A DNA stretch of 64,000 nt, taken from the NCBI GenBank assembly GCA_018606645.1, contig JAGVRI010000001.1, forward strand, positions 138,926-202,925, given 5' to 3'. This stretch comes from Chloroflexota bacterium. Lineage in GTDB: Bacteria > Chloroflexota > Anaerolineae > JAAYZQ01. A model generated the notes under the pieces. The model did no database searches and had not been told where the DNA came from. It saw only the letters and a program-made list of their open reading frames with translations. Positions 17,285 through 25,866 of the stretch are shown one piece after another. Both the position numbers and the translations under genes were made by a program. Position 1 is the stretch's first letter; the number at the start of each line of letters is the position of its first letter.

Positions 17285-17680
17285 TTACCGCCGCCTCGAC
17301 CGCCGGCGCTCGTCATCCTCCTCGTGGAACACCAGGCTCAGTACCACACTCACGATGCTGATCACCACCGCTCCCAGGAGCGCCGGGAGAAAGCCATCTA
17401 CATAGAATCCCACGTTGAGCTGTCGGGCGATCCAGGACGATAGCCAGAGCATGGCGGCATTGATCACCAGGGTGAACAGACCCAGTGTCAAGAAGATGAG
17501 GGGGCAGGTCAACAGTTTGAGCAGAGGCCGGATCAACGCATTGACCAGCCCAAAGATGACGGCCATCACCGCCACTGCCATCCAGGCCGGCTGACCTTTG
17601 ATATAAATACCGGGAAGCAGCCAGGCGGCGACGGCCAATGCCACGGCATTGATCAACCAGCGGACAAGGAGTCGGTTCAA
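17285..17680 (-). CDS. YvlD-like membrane protein (phage-holin-family-4 type)
   Basis: A 131-residue protein with four hydrophobic helices and an Arg-rich, acidic C-terminal tail. The pattern LINAVALAVAAWLLPGI, FGLVNALIRPLLKLLTCPL, FTLVINAAMLWL is characteristic of the YvlD/holin family 4 group. In Bacillus yvlD lies in an envelope-stress operon with yvlB; here the gene also follows a YvlB-like protein, 15 bp upstream. The holin name reflects family history only; nothing suggests lysis. Its molecular function is unknown. Confidence 0.85.
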   Translation of the reverse strand: MNRLLVRWLINAVALAVAAWLLPGIYIKGQPAWMAVAVMAVIFGLVNALIRPLLKLLTCPLIFLTLGLFTLVINAAMLWLSSWIARQLNVGFYVDGFLPALLGAVVISIVSVVLSLVFHEEDDERRRSRRR

Positions 17681-17695
17681 TGTCGGCCTCTTTTC

Positions 17696-18079
17696 TCAGT
17701 CAATATAGATCTCGACCCGCTCGCCGCTGTCGGCATCTTCGACTTCGACGATCTTGCCCTGGGCACCGCTCTGAATCTGTCCGATAAGGCTTTGAAGGTC
17801 GAGTCCCTCGACCTCTGGGGTGAACCGGGCTCCCATGCGAACCCCGACATCGACCAGGTTGAGTGGCAGGTTGACACTGACCTTGTTCTTGCCCGTCTCC
17901 AGATCGGTCACCCGGATGCGGAACCAGCGGGCTCTGCCGGGCTCGCCGGGGGTCTCGCCTGGCTCCTGTCTTCGTCTCTCAGGCTCCAGAGCGGCCAACA
18001 ACTTGGCGCCATCCTCCGCCGAAATCTTGCCTTCTGCTACCATTTTGAGGATCTGCATCCTCTCTTCAGTCGTTGCCAC
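17696..18079 (-). CDS. YvlB/SHOCT-like domain protein
   Basis: The protein begins with MATTEERMQILKMVAEGKIS followed by AEDGAKLLAAL, a short SHOCT-like helical hairpin shared by YvlB and LiaX N-termini; such segments are regulatory or oligomerisation elements. The remaining 90 residues contain a beta-rich part (FRIRVTDLETGKNKVSVNLP) without known catalytic residues. The GTG start at 18079 has a GGGAAGG site; the open frame extends 19 codons further upstream without one. Paired with the YvlD-like gene, it probably belongs to an envelope-related operon. Confidence 0.75.
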   Translation of the reverse strand: MATTEERMQILKMVAEGKISAEDGAKLLAALEPERRRQEPGETPGEPGRARWFRIRVTDLETGKNKVSVNLPLNLVDVGVRMGARFTPEVEGLDLQSLIGQIQSGAQGKIVEVEDADSGERVEIYID

Positions 18080-18120
18080 CTTCCCTTTCCCTTTCTGTGT
18101 AAGAGACCCGCGGGTCTCTT

Positions 18121-19152
18121 CTAGAAATCGTGCCATAGAGTGAGCAGCGTGCGCTGCTCGACAAAGCCGTACCGGCGCAGTGCGTCCAGGGCAGCGGTGT
18201 GGTCCTTGTGGACCGTGATCTGGACCGGTCTGGGCGGCAGGACCGACAGCATGGACAAGGCGCGGCTGATCAGGGCGGCCTCCACTGCCCCCCGATGCTG
18301 GGGGTGGACCAGCAACGCCAGCCGATGTTCTCCCCGGCGCAGGGCCACAGCCACGGTCATGACCGCCACCAGTTCGCCGTCCTGAAATGCGCTGAAGCGG
18401 TAGGTCCGACGACCGGACCCCAGGTCAGTCAGCCATTCGCCGAAGCGGGTGAACCAATCGCCCTGATACTTTTCGGCTTTCACCGGCCGGAGCCATTGCT
18501 CGACCGAAGGCACGGCCAGGCGGACCAGGTGGTAGGCCGACGGTCCATCGGACCACCGCCAGCGGCAGAAGCGGTAGCCCGGCGCATCCACCACCTCCAC
18601 CCGGCGGGGCGAGTCCAGGCGGAAATCGGTTTCCGCCGAGGCTTCGGTAAAGCCCAGTTGGGTGTACAAGCGCAGGGCCGGCTGGTTATCCTGATGCACC
18701 TGCAAAATGACCCCCCTGGCCCCCAGGTCCTGGGCTTCGGCCATGGCCGCCTCCGTCAGCCGCCGGCCGATTCCCTGCCCCCGATAGACGTCCTGAACCA
18801 CCACGTTGTAGAGCACATAGCGTTCACGGCTGCCCGGCGCCCGGTTCAGATTCACGTTGCCAACCACCTGCCATCTCTTGCCGGAGGATAAAGGCACCTC
18901 CCAGACAAAGCCGCTCAGGCTTTCGCGAAAGATGGGGTCTGCCCGCGACCACCACCACACCAGAGGCCATAATCGCGCCATCCAACGCAACTCGCGCAGG
19001 GCCGCCCGTCCCTGGGCATCCAGATCGGAGGCAAAGGCATCGCCGATCAGGTCAGCGATGGCGCCCAGGTCCCGAGCCGGATCGATCGGTCGAAGCCGGC
19101 CCCGCGCCTCCGCCCTGGCTTGCCTGGCGATTACCCCAGTCATCCCAGCCAT
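18121..19152 (-). CDS. double GNAT-fold N-acetyltransferase
   Basis: The 343-residue protein contains two GNAT modules. The first (residues about 15-195) has the acetyl-CoA loop VYRGQGIGRRLTEAAM (R/Q-x2-G-x-G/A type) and NQPALRLYTQLGF. The second (about 200-343) is more degenerate, with VHPQHRGAVEAALISRA and KDHTAALDALRRYGF. The substrate is unknown; GNATs acetylate amines on small molecules or proteins. The ATG at 19152 was chosen because AGGTGAT lies just upstream and a TATAAT (19183-19178) is placed to start transcription about 19 nt before it. Upstream in-frame codons run through the promoter and a repeat, so they are not coding. Confidence 0.8.
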   Translation of the reverse strand: MAGMTGVIARQARAEARGRLRPIDPARDLGAIADLIGDAFASDLDAQGRAALRELRWMARLWPLVWWWSRADPIFRESLSGFVWEVPLSSGKRWQVVGNVNLNRAPGSRERYVLYNVVVQDVYRGQGIGRRLTEAAMAEAQDLGARGVILQVHQDNQPALRLYTQLGFTEASAETDFRLDSPRRVEVVDAPGYRFCRWRWSDGPSAYHLVRLAVPSVEQWLRPVKAEKYQGDWFTRFGEWLTDLGSGRRTYRFSAFQDGELVAVMTVAVALRRGEHRLALLVHPQHRGAVEAALISRALSMLSVLPPRPVQITVHKDHTAALDALRRYGFVEQRTLLTLWHDF

Positions 19153-19218
19153 CGGATCACCTGCACCATTCATGACCATTATAACACAACCTGCCAAAAT
19201 CCACACATTGCCGGCGCA

Positions 19219-19260
19219 GGGTGGCGGCTTCCGGCGAGCCGACTGAAGCCTCGACTCCCA
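19219..19260. repeat. family 1 palindromic repeat, degenerate copy
   Basis: GGGTGGCGGCTTCCGGCG and GACTGAAGCCTCGACTCCCA form the two arms. It lies in the divergent gap between the GNAT gene and secD. Confidence 0.6.
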
Positions 19261-19295
19261 GAGAGTGGGGCGGATGGGCGAGGCAGTCCGCAAGT

Positions 19296-19324
19296 TTGAC
19301 AGATGCCGGTGCATGAAGTATAAT
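19296..19324 (+). promoter_or_regulatory. perfect consensus promoter of secDF
   Basis: TTGACA (19296-19301), 17-bp spacer, TATAAT (19319-19324); predicted start near 19331, about 58 nt before the secD ATG. Confidence 0.85.
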
Positions 19325-19388
19325 CGCCTCGTTTTATGAAAACCAGACTCCAGCGAGCTGAATTGCCGGGAGGAACCAACAAACAAAT

Positions 19389-21047
19389 ATGAAAAGGCGA
19401 AACACCATCTTGCTCATAGCCATCTTCATCCTGACCCTCATCGTGCTCTACATCAGCTTGCCCAACACCCCAGGCATCCATCTCAAAGTGGGCAAGTTCC
19501 AGATCGATCGCGATTTCAAGATCAGGCAGGGCCTAGACCTGCAAGGCGGTCTCCAGGTATTGTTGGAAGCCGATATCCCGGCCGATCAGAAGCTCGAACC
19601 CGGCTCGCTGGGCATCGCGGCGCAGATTATCGACAACCGGGTGAATGCCCTGGGGGTGGTCGAACCGCTAGTGCAGACGCAGGGGGAGCGGCGGATCATC
19701 GTCGAGTTGCCCGGCATCCAGGACCCGGACCAGGCAATCGCCACCATCAAGGAGACCGGTCTACTGGAGTTCGTGGACGCCGGCGACCTCTTTCTCCCGG
19801 CCGGCACCCGGATCCAGACCACCTTTCCTCAATTAGAGTCGGAGGGGGCCAGGACCCATCTGCTGGAACCCAGCCCGACGGCGGCGCCCACTCCCACCGG
19901 GACCATCAGCCCGACCGTGCCTATCTCTCTGGAGGTTGAACCACCCTCCCAGGTGGTCATTCCCACCCCGACCCCCACGCCGACCACGGCCGCCCCGATC
20001 TCGCCCACCACCACCGGGCCGGTTTTGTCGGATCGGGTCTTTGCCACCGTGCTCACCGGCGCCCATCTGAAAGCAGCGGCCGTGCAGCGGGACCCTCAGA
20101 CCGGCCAGATCATGATCGGCTTTGAGCTGACAGACGAGGGAGGACGCATCTTTGAGGAGTTTACCGGGCGCAATATCAACAAATTCCTGTCGATTGTCCT
20201 GGACAAGGAGGTGATCTCCAGCCCGGTCATCAAGAGCCGCATCCCCGGCGGCAAGGGGGTGATCGAAGGCGATTTCACTCTGGAAGAGGCACAGAAACTA
20301 GTCGTCCAACTGCGCTACGGCTCGCTGCCGGTTCCCCTGCGGGTGGAAACGACGCGGACGGTCGGCCCGAGCCTCGGCCAGGATTCGGTGCAGCGCAGCC
20401 TCCAGGCTGGCATCGTGGGGCTATCCATCGTCCTGCTCTTTATGCTCATCTACTACCGGCTGCCGGGCCTTCTGGCCGACCTGGCGCTGGTCCTCTATGG
20501 CCTGATCAACCTGGCCGTCTACAAAGTGGGCTGGCCGGTCCTGCTCGTCATCAGCCTGCTGTTGATGCTGAGCTACCTGGTGGAGCGCGAGGATGCCTGG
20601 CCGCTGATCCTGGGTGGGGCCTTGCTGGTGGGGACCTTTGGCCTGGCGCTGGCGAACTTCACCGGGGTAACCCTCACCCTGCCGGCCATCACCGGCTTTA
20701 TCTTGTCGACCGGCATGGCGGTAGATGCCAACATCCTCGTCTTTGAGCGGATGAAGGAGGAGATCCGCGCCGGGCGTAGCCTGGGATCGGCCATCGAAGC
20801 CGGTTTCAGCCGGGCCTGGACCTCGATCCGGGACTCGAACATCTCGACCCTGATCACCTGCGCCATTCTGTTCTATTTTGGTTCGACCTTCGGGGCCGGA
20901 GCGGTGCGAGGCTTTGCCATCACCCTGGCCCTGGGGTTGATCATCAACCTCTTTACCGCCATCACCGTGACCCGGACCCTGATGCGGTTGACCTACGACT
21001 GGCTGGGCGAGGGATTGAAGGACCGCAAGCTGGTCATGGGGACCTGA
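19389..21047 (+). CDS. secD: protein translocase subunit SecD
   Basis: SecD with SecF uses the proton gradient to help proteins emerge from the SecYEG channel. The protein has one N-terminal membrane helix, the signature GLDLQGGLQVLLE, a large extracytoplasmic P1 region, and a C-terminal block of five helices (VGLSIVLLFMLIYYRLPG; ITGFILSTGMAVDANILVFERMKEEI, carrying the conserved Asp and Glu/Arg; FYFGSTFGAGAVRGFA). An unusual insert of about 80 residues rich in Pro and Thr (PTAAPTPTGTISPT region, residues 155-210) lies within P1 and looks like a disordered linker. It heads the secD-secF-glpQ-like run and has a consensus promoter. Confidence 0.95.
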   Translation: MKRRNTILLIAIFILTLIVLYISLPNTPGIHLKVGKFQIDRDFKIRQGLDLQGGLQVLLEADIPADQKLEPGSLGIAAQIIDNRVNALGVVEPLVQTQGERRIIVELPGIQDPDQAIATIKETGLLEFVDAGDLFLPAGTRIQTTFPQLESEGARTHLLEPSPTAAPTPTGTISPTVPISLEVEPPSQVVIPTPTPTPTTAAPISPTTTGPVLSDRVFATVLTGAHLKAAAVQRDPQTGQIMIGFELTDEGGRIFEEFTGRNINKFLSIVLDKEVISSPVIKSRIPGGKGVIEGDFTLEEAQKLVVQLRYGSLPVPLRVETTRTVGPSLGQDSVQRSLQAGIVGLSIVLLFMLIYYRLPGLLADLALVLYGLINLAVYKVGWPVLLVISLLLMLSYLVEREDAWPLILGGALLVGTFGLALANFTGVTLTLPAITGFILSTGMAVDANILVFERMKEEIRAGRSLGSAIEAGFSRAWTSIRDSNISTLITCAILFYFGSTFGAGAVRGFAITLALGLIINLFTAITVTRTLMRLTYDWLGEGLKDRKLVMGT

Positions 21048-21073
21048 GCGAGGGGACGGAAGGAGAAACTGCC

Positions 21074-21997
21074 GTGTTCAATATTGTCGAGAAGCGACAC
21101 TGGTACTTTTTGCTCTCTGCGTTGATCATCCTCCCCGGCCTGGTGGCCATGATCTATTCCGGGGTGGTCTATGGCGCGCCGGTGCGGCTGGGCATTGACT
21201 TTACCGGCGGCGCCCTACTGGAACTGCGCTTTGACACCGCGCCGCAGCCGGCCCAGGTCCGGGAAGTGTTTGCCGAGAACGGATTCGGTGGCTCGACGGT
21301 GCAGACGACCGCCGAGGACCGGACCCTTCTCATCCGCACCAAGCCGATGGAGCCCGAGGCCAAGTCCCAGGTGCTGCAGGCCCTGCGTCAGACCTTTGGG
21401 CCGGTGGAGGAGCTACGCTTTGAATCGGTGGGGCCAGCAGTCGGGGCAGAGGTCACCCGCACCGCCGGCATCGCCGTGGCCGTGGCCGCCATCTTTATCC
21501 TGCTCTTTATCATCTTTGCCTTCCGCAAGGTGCCCAAGGCGTTCCGCTACGGGCTGTGCGCTATCATCGCCATGGTCCACGACATCCTGGTTACGGTGGG
21601 CCTCTTTTCTATCGCCGGCCTGGTGCTGGGCTGGGAAGCGGACGCCCTGTTCCTGACCGCCCTGCTGACCGTCATCGGCTTTAGCGTCCAAGATACGATC
21701 GTCGTCTTTGATCGGATTCGCGAGAATATTCCCAAACGGCGAGGCGAACCGTTCGAGACGATTGTGAACCGCAGCCTGCTGGAGACCCTGCACCGCTCCC
21801 TGGCCACCCAACTGAACGCCATCTTTGTCTTGATCGCCCTCCTCCTGTTGGGTGGAGCGACCACCCAGCAGTTTGTCGCCGTGCTGTTGGTCGGATTGCT
21901 GTCGGGCACTTACTCCTCCCTGTTCAACGCCGTGCCGTTGCTGGTGGTGTGGGAGACGGGGAGGCTGGTGGGCCGACCGCGCCAAGCCACTGCCTGA
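21074..21997 (+). CDS. secF: protein translocase subunit SecF
   Basis: SecF is the partner of SecD. The 307-residue protein has an N-terminal helix, the LGIDFTGGALLELRF signature, and a five-helix block with VHDILVTVG, IGFSVQDTIVVFDRIREN and the SLATQLNAIFVL segment near the end. The start is GTG, 11 bases after GGAAGGAG, and the gene is 26 bp downstream of secD. Its stop overlaps the next start (TGATG), so the phosphodiesterase gene is probably co-translated. Confidence 0.95.
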   Translation: MFNIVEKRHWYFLLSALIILPGLVAMIYSGVVYGAPVRLGIDFTGGALLELRFDTAPQPAQVREVFAENGFGGSTVQTTAEDRTLLIRTKPMEPEAKSQVLQALRQTFGPVEELRFESVGPAVGAEVTRTAGIAVAVAAIFILLFIIFAFRKVPKAFRYGLCAIIAMVHDILVTVGLFSIAGLVLGWEADALFLTALLTVIGFSVQDTIVVFDRIRENIPKRRGEPFETIVNRSLLETLHRSLATQLNAIFVLIALLLLGGATTQQFVAVLLVGLLSGTYSSLFNAVPLLVVWETGRLVGRPRQATA

Positions 21998-22773
21998 TGG
22001 AGCCGTTCTGCCTCGACCGTCCGCTCAATTTTGCCCATCGGGGGGCCAGCCATGAGGCGCCGGAGAACACGCTGGCCGCCTTTTTGCTGGCGGCGGAGCT
22101 GGGAGCAGACGGGATCGAGCTGGATGTCCGTCTGTCGAAAGATGGCGAGGTGGTGGTCATCCACGATGCTTCGCTGGAACGGACGACTAACGGCCAGGGG
22201 CTGGTCCGCGACCGGACCCTCGCCGAACTGAAGCAATTGGATGCCGGTTCGTGGTTCGATCCCGCCTTTGCCGGAGAATCGATCCCCACCCTTCAGGAGG
22301 TGATCGAGCGGATCGGCCATCGTCTCCTGCTCAATATTGAACTCAAGACGGAGGGCCGGTCAGGGGACGAGCTGGTGGCCGAGGTAGTGCGGCTGCTCGA
22401 AGACCATCAATTCCTGGACCGGGCGATCCTCTCCTCCTTCCATCCTTTCGCCATCCGGCGGGCGAAACAGCTCAACCCACGGGTACGGGTTGGCCTGCTT
22501 CACGCGCCGGATCAACCGCTGCCGCTCCGCCGCGCCTGGCTGCACCGTCTGACCCGGCTCGACGCCGTCCATCCCCATCACACCCTGGTCAACGCCGCCT
22601 ATATGCGGTGGGCCAGGCGGCATGGCTATCGGGTTCACCCCTGGACCTGCGACGATCCGGCCGACATGGTGCGTATGATCTACGAGGGGGTGGAGCTGAT
22701 CATCACCAACCGGCCCGACCGGCTGCGGCAGGTCCTGGCCGAGTGGGGGAGCGCCCGGCCCCCGGCTTCCTGA
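21997..22773 (+). CDS. glycerophosphodiester phosphodiesterase
   Basis: The protein has the TIM-barrel GDPD motifs: FAHRGASHEAPENTLAAF (catalytic His and Glu), GIELDVRLSKDGEVVVIHDASLERTT (metal-binding Glu/Asp and second catalytic His), NIELKTEG and the C-terminal VHPWTCDDP. It hydrolyses glycerophosphodiesters to glycerol-3-phosphate and an alcohol. There is no signal peptide, so the enzyme is cytoplasmic. The start ATG overlaps the secF stop. The extra upstream frame within secF is not used. Confidence 0.92.
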   Translation: MEPFCLDRPLNFAHRGASHEAPENTLAAFLLAAELGADGIELDVRLSKDGEVVVIHDASLERTTNGQGLVRDRTLAELKQLDAGSWFDPAFAGESIPTLQEVIERIGHRLLLNIELKTEGRSGDELVAEVVRLLEDHQFLDRAILSSFHPFAIRRAKQLNPRVRVGLLHAPDQPLPLRRAWLHRLTRLDAVHPHHTLVNAAYMRWARRHGYRVHPWTCDDPADMVRMIYEGVELIITNRPDRLRQVLAEWGSARPPAS

Positions 22774-22782
22774 GGAGGAACC

Positions 22783-22989
22783 GTGTCGCAGGAGGTGCAG
22801 GTCGGCGACCGGGTACGGCTGCGCAAGCCCCATCCCTGCGGGAGCTACGAGTGGCTGGTGGTGCGCATCGGTGCCGACATCGGCCTCAAGTGTCAGAAGT
22901 GCGGCCGCCGCGTCCTCCTGGACCGGGGGGAGTTTCGGAAGCGCCTCAAAGCGGTGATCCAGCCGGCGGAACCGCCGGCGCCATCCTGA
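22783..22989 (+). CDS. DUF951 family small protein
   Basis: The 68-residue protein matches the DUF951 pattern: VQVGDRVRLRKPHPCGSYEW, then DIGLKCQKCGRRVLLDRGEF with a Cys-x2-Cys that may bind zinc, and a short tail. The family is widespread in Firmicutes and Chloroflexota and its function is unknown. It starts with GTG after GAGGAACC, nine bases after the phosphodiesterase stop, and is the last gene of the secDF transcription unit. Confidence 0.85.
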   Translation: MSQEVQVGDRVRLRKPHPCGSYEWLVVRIGADIGLKCQKCGRRVLLDRGEFRKRLKAVIQPAEPPAPS

Positions 22990-22995
22990 CCTCTC

Positions 22996-23041
22996 CCGGC
23001 CAGGGGCCCCCTTGGGCAGGTGGGGGACATGCCCTGGCCGG
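22996..23041. terminator. stem-loop after the DUF951 gene
   Basis: CCGGCCAGGG (22996-23005) and CCCTGGCCGG (23032-23041) are perfect complements around a 26-nt loop. No T-run follows, so termination is possible but not certain. The rest of the 337-bp gap 22990-23326 contains the promoter at 23168 and a possible 20-codon leader frame starting at the ATG near 23243; no other gene is seen. Confidence 0.5.
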
Positions 23042-23167
23042 CCCGGAGTGACCCCCTGCCGCTTCAATCGCCGCGAATTGGCCAGAACCACCCAGGCTGA
23101 TACGCCGCTCCTTGGGAATGCCTCGCCCCAGGCCCGTCTCTTCACAGCCCTGCGCGACTTGACCGTC

Positions 23168-23196
23168 TTGACAGTCCGTTCATTGTCGTATATAAT
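23168..23196 (+). promoter_or_regulatory. perfect consensus promoter of the accessory island
   Basis: TTGACA (23168-23173), 17-bp spacer, TATAAT (23191-23196). Predicted start near 23203, about 125 nt before the GIY-YIG-like gene. Confidence 0.8.
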
Positions 23197-23326
23197 GATT
23201 GCGCTGCGACGGTCCGTTTCGGGAATCGGAGTATCAGGGCCAATGGCTAATTCTCGTTCCGCCGCGAGACAGAAGTGGCCGATAGACAATTCGGCCAATT
23301 CATAGTTCGGTGTCTTAAGGCTAAAT

Positions 23327-23914
23327 GTGGTAAGTGACGATTACATCTCGATTAAAGAGCTAGCGCAACGTTTGGGGATGGATCGGTCGCATGCCCGGCG
23401 CTATGTCTTGAGGTTGGGCTACTCATTCCATAAACGGCGCACGCCTGACTCACGGAACCAGCTAACACTCTGCGTAACGAGTGCCGAGGCCGATGAAATC
23501 GTATCCCGACGGGCAGAGGAAGGTTTCATTGCTTCGACGGTGGTTGCGACCTCTGATGTTGGCGTTTTCTATGTCATTCAGCTAGTGCCCGACCTTGATC
23601 CGAAGCGACTGAAGTTAGGATTCGCTGAGAGTTTGGAACAGAGGCTTTCCCAGCATCGGGCCGTGGCACCAACTGCGCGGCTTCTGCGTGCCTGGCCGTG
23701 CAAGCGTTCTTGGGAATTGACTGCCATAGACGCACTAACACACGGAGGTTGTCGACTCATCCTCAATGAAGTCTTTGAGTGCGATGATCCCGCCGCGTTG
23801 GTCAAGCGCGGTGATGCTTTCTTCAGCATGCTACCAGCGCCTGATGCACGACCCCCTCTCGCTAGCTCCTCGCCTTTAAGGTTAGAAAATCATGATGGCA
23901 AGGACGGTCAATGA
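23327..23914 (+). CDS. HTH protein with GIY-YIG-like nuclease domain
   Basis: Residues 1-65 contain a helix-turn-helix of excisionase/MerR type (YISIKELAQRLGMDRSHARRYV). Residues 83-175 resemble the Mug113/T5orf172 branch of GIY-YIG nucleases: GVFYVIQL in place of GIY...YIG, KLGFAESLEQRLSQHR with the conserved Arg, and a terminal Glu in ILNEVFECDD. I see no canonical second Tyr, so catalysis is uncertain. It starts with GTG. It lies between housekeeping genes and an AT-rich ApeA-like gene, behind its own consensus promoter, so it probably belongs to a transferred defence island. Confidence 0.6.
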   Translation: MVSDDYISIKELAQRLGMDRSHARRYVLRLGYSFHKRRTPDSRNQLTLCVTSAEADEIVSRRAEEGFIASTVVATSDVGVFYVIQLVPDLDPKRLKLGFAESLEQRLSQHRAVAPTARLLRAWPCKRSWELTAIDALTHGGCRLILNEVFECDDPAALVKRGDAFFSMLPAPDARPPLASSSPLRLENHDGKDGQ

Positions 23915-24169
23915 CCCGTGCGGAAGCCGTGCTTCTGCGTCGCCGCGAGGACCGGGAGCATTGCCTGAGTAGCAGATCGGAGCTGCGTTGTAGACGTGCC
24001 TCCGCTGAAACGCCAGGTACGGAACAACCACACGCCGGGATCGGCGCCGGGGCGGCTGGGTATGCAGTGCCCCATTGCGATGGCGAGAAGGGTGGAACCA
24101 AGGATTGCATTACCGTCCACTCGCAATTGAACCGCAGGCGGTTGGCTGAAGTGCTTTTGGGAGCGAGAA
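23915..24169. other. spacer between the two island genes, no convincing gene
   Basis: An open frame covers 23911-24186 but its composition (scattered Arg, Ala, His and no conserved motif) does not look coding, and it would overlap the ApeA-like start. The last part contains a short inverted repeat (AACCGCAGGCGGTT). The GC content drops sharply at about 24180. Confidence 0.4.
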
Positions 24170-25540
24170 ATGATCGAGGAGTTTAAATATACGGGTGTAT
24201 GGTGGCTCCCTAACAAACCAGAAGAGCAGATTTGCGGGACACTCAGGTTTGCTCATGGTGAAGGAGCAATTTTGGACCTAATAGGCTCCTTTAAAGACAT
24301 GAAGATACACAGAAGCTTTAAATCTGAGATTATATTAGGTATGTCGTCCAACGGGAGAAAGATTACACTTTGGAAGTGTTTCGAAACAAAGTCGAACTTT
24401 AGCTGGCCAGGATTTTCAACCTCTTCACTCTACGCCGAGTTTGTTTTTGTAGGTGCCCACTTTCAGAAACCAGATGAAACAGAATTCAAGAGCGTCTCAG
24501 TTCATTATTCGCACTTAGATGAATGGATAAATATCTCTGGATTTGATATAGAGTTTGCGCCGAAAGAAAAAGAAGTAATAATAAAATACAAGTTGCCTGA
24601 ACCTTTCCAGGCCGATATTGGTGATGGGATCAGAATAACGGTCAATTTCCGAGCCACACCGCCGCCACTTTCTCTTGTTCAGACAGAAGCGTTCATCAAA
24701 CAAAGGACAGAGATCAAGATCGAAACTTCAAAAGATAGGCGCTTCGAAGATTACAGAAGAATTATAAGCCATATTCAGGATTTTCTGACCCTCGGGATTT
24801 CGCAGCCGGTTCATCCGTTGGCTATCGAAGGCATTCCAGAAGTAAACGAAGAAATGATAGATGACAACCCTTACCCGGTTCAGATATTCTACAGACTGCC
24901 AGATATTTCCAAGGCGGCAAAGACATTACTACCATCTGATATGCTTTTCAGTTTTAAAGATATTTCTAATAGGTTCCAAGTTATCCTAAAAAATTGGTTT
25001 ACGAATGTGGAACTGTTGGAGCCTGTTTTCAGCCTCTACTTTGGTACATTGTATAATCCTCGCATGTATCTTGAGCATCAGTTCTTAAGTCTGATCCAAG
25101 CGGCAGAATCATTCCATCAGCGTATCTATGGAGGACAATATTGTTCGGATGAAGACTATGACAAGATTTATCAGATTCTTGTGAAAGCAATCCCGCAAGA
25201 CGCTAAGAGAGACCTTAAAGAAAGCTTGGAGAATAGGCTGAAGTACGGTAACGAGTTTTCTTTAAGAAGAAGGTTGAAAGAAATTCTTGGTAAATACCAC
25301 AGAATTCTAAGCAGGTTCATAGAAAACAAGGACGCCTTCGTGCAAAGGGTGGTTGACACAAGAAATTATCTGACTCATTATGACGAAGATCTAAAAAAAC
25401 GTGCTGCCAGTGGAACAGAACTCTACCGTCTTACCCAAAAGCTGCATTTGCTGTTGCGGACATGCTTGCTAGCACAAGTCGGATTTAGTTCAGCGGAAAT
25501 TGAAGGCCTACTTGCAAGAAAGTGCGAGATATCAGCATGA
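24170..25540 (+). CDS. ApeA-like HEPN-domain protein, probable anti-phage factor
   Basis: The 456-residue protein has the two-part layout of the ApeA family. Residues 1-300 form a beta-rich N-terminal domain (TGVWWLPNKPEEQICGTLRF at the start), and the C-terminal 150 residues form an all-helical HEPN domain with SLIQAAESFHQRIYGG and the nuclease motif R-x4-H in TRNYLTHYDEDL. ApeA from an E. coli strain confers phage resistance, presumably by RNA cleavage through its HEPN domain. The gene is much richer in A and T than all neighbours, with codons such as ATA and AGA that are rare here, so recent horizontal transfer is likely. It is complete, with no frameshift. Confidence 0.8.
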   Translation: MIEEFKYTGVWWLPNKPEEQICGTLRFAHGEGAILDLIGSFKDMKIHRSFKSEIILGMSSNGRKITLWKCFETKSNFSWPGFSTSSLYAEFVFVGAHFQKPDETEFKSVSVHYSHLDEWINISGFDIEFAPKEKEVIIKYKLPEPFQADIGDGIRITVNFRATPPPLSLVQTEAFIKQRTEIKIETSKDRRFEDYRRIISHIQDFLTLGISQPVHPLAIEGIPEVNEEMIDDNPYPVQIFYRLPDISKAAKTLLPSDMLFSFKDISNRFQVILKNWFTNVELLEPVFSLYFGTLYNPRMYLEHQFLSLIQAAESFHQRIYGGQYCSDEDYDKIYQILVKAIPQDAKRDLKESLENRLKYGNEFSLRRRLKEILGKYHRILSRFIENKDAFVQRVVDTRNYLTHYDEDLKKRAASGTELYRLTQKLHLLLRTCLLAQVGFSSAEIEGLLARKCEISA

Positions 25541-25648
25541 ATCTATCTAACGGCAACTGTACTCTCAGGTATCATTGCGTCCGAGTCTGTCTTAGGGCAG
25601 AAGACCAGGGATCTGGGTTGTTATTAACCGGGTGGTAACGGTCCAACC

Positions 25649-25744
25649 ATGTTGACGCGAGCTGGGCCGGCCATATTCAACCAAGCTGGTCCACGGATGT
25701 TCACCCAAGGTAGGCTGGCTATGTTCACCCAAACTCGTGCACGG
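25649..25744. repeat. four tandem 24-bp repeats
   Basis: Units start at 25649, 25673, 25697 and 25721, each beginning ATGTTCACCCAA or a close variant (ATGTTGACGCGA, ATATTCAACCAA) with a variable GC-rich second half. They lie in the 326-bp gap between the ApeA-like gene and hypE. A minus-strand frame through them would encode an eight-residue repeat (LGEHxxxT type), but no supported gene was found in the gap. Confidence 0.8.
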
Positions 25745-25866
25745 CGCATTGGCAAACTCCCCGAACGGATGTCCCCTTTCCAATCTCCATAGCGAAACCC
25801 ACATGTGTGGAGTGGACGATCAAAAGCGCAAGTTCGACGCGGAAATAGGAACAATCCCGCCGGCCC

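Noticed and set aside
17285-17680. Phage holin, and thus a prophage remnant
   Set aside because: The YvlD-like family carries the holin name only by annotation history; it is paired with a YvlB-like gene and no phage genes are nearby.
23911-24186. Open frame between the GIY-YIG-like and ApeA-like genes
   Set aside because: No family features, no good ribosome site, and it overlaps both neighbours in other frames.
25649-25744. Possible CRISPR array
   Set aside because: Units are contiguous 24-mers without spacer/repeat alternation, and there are no cas genes.
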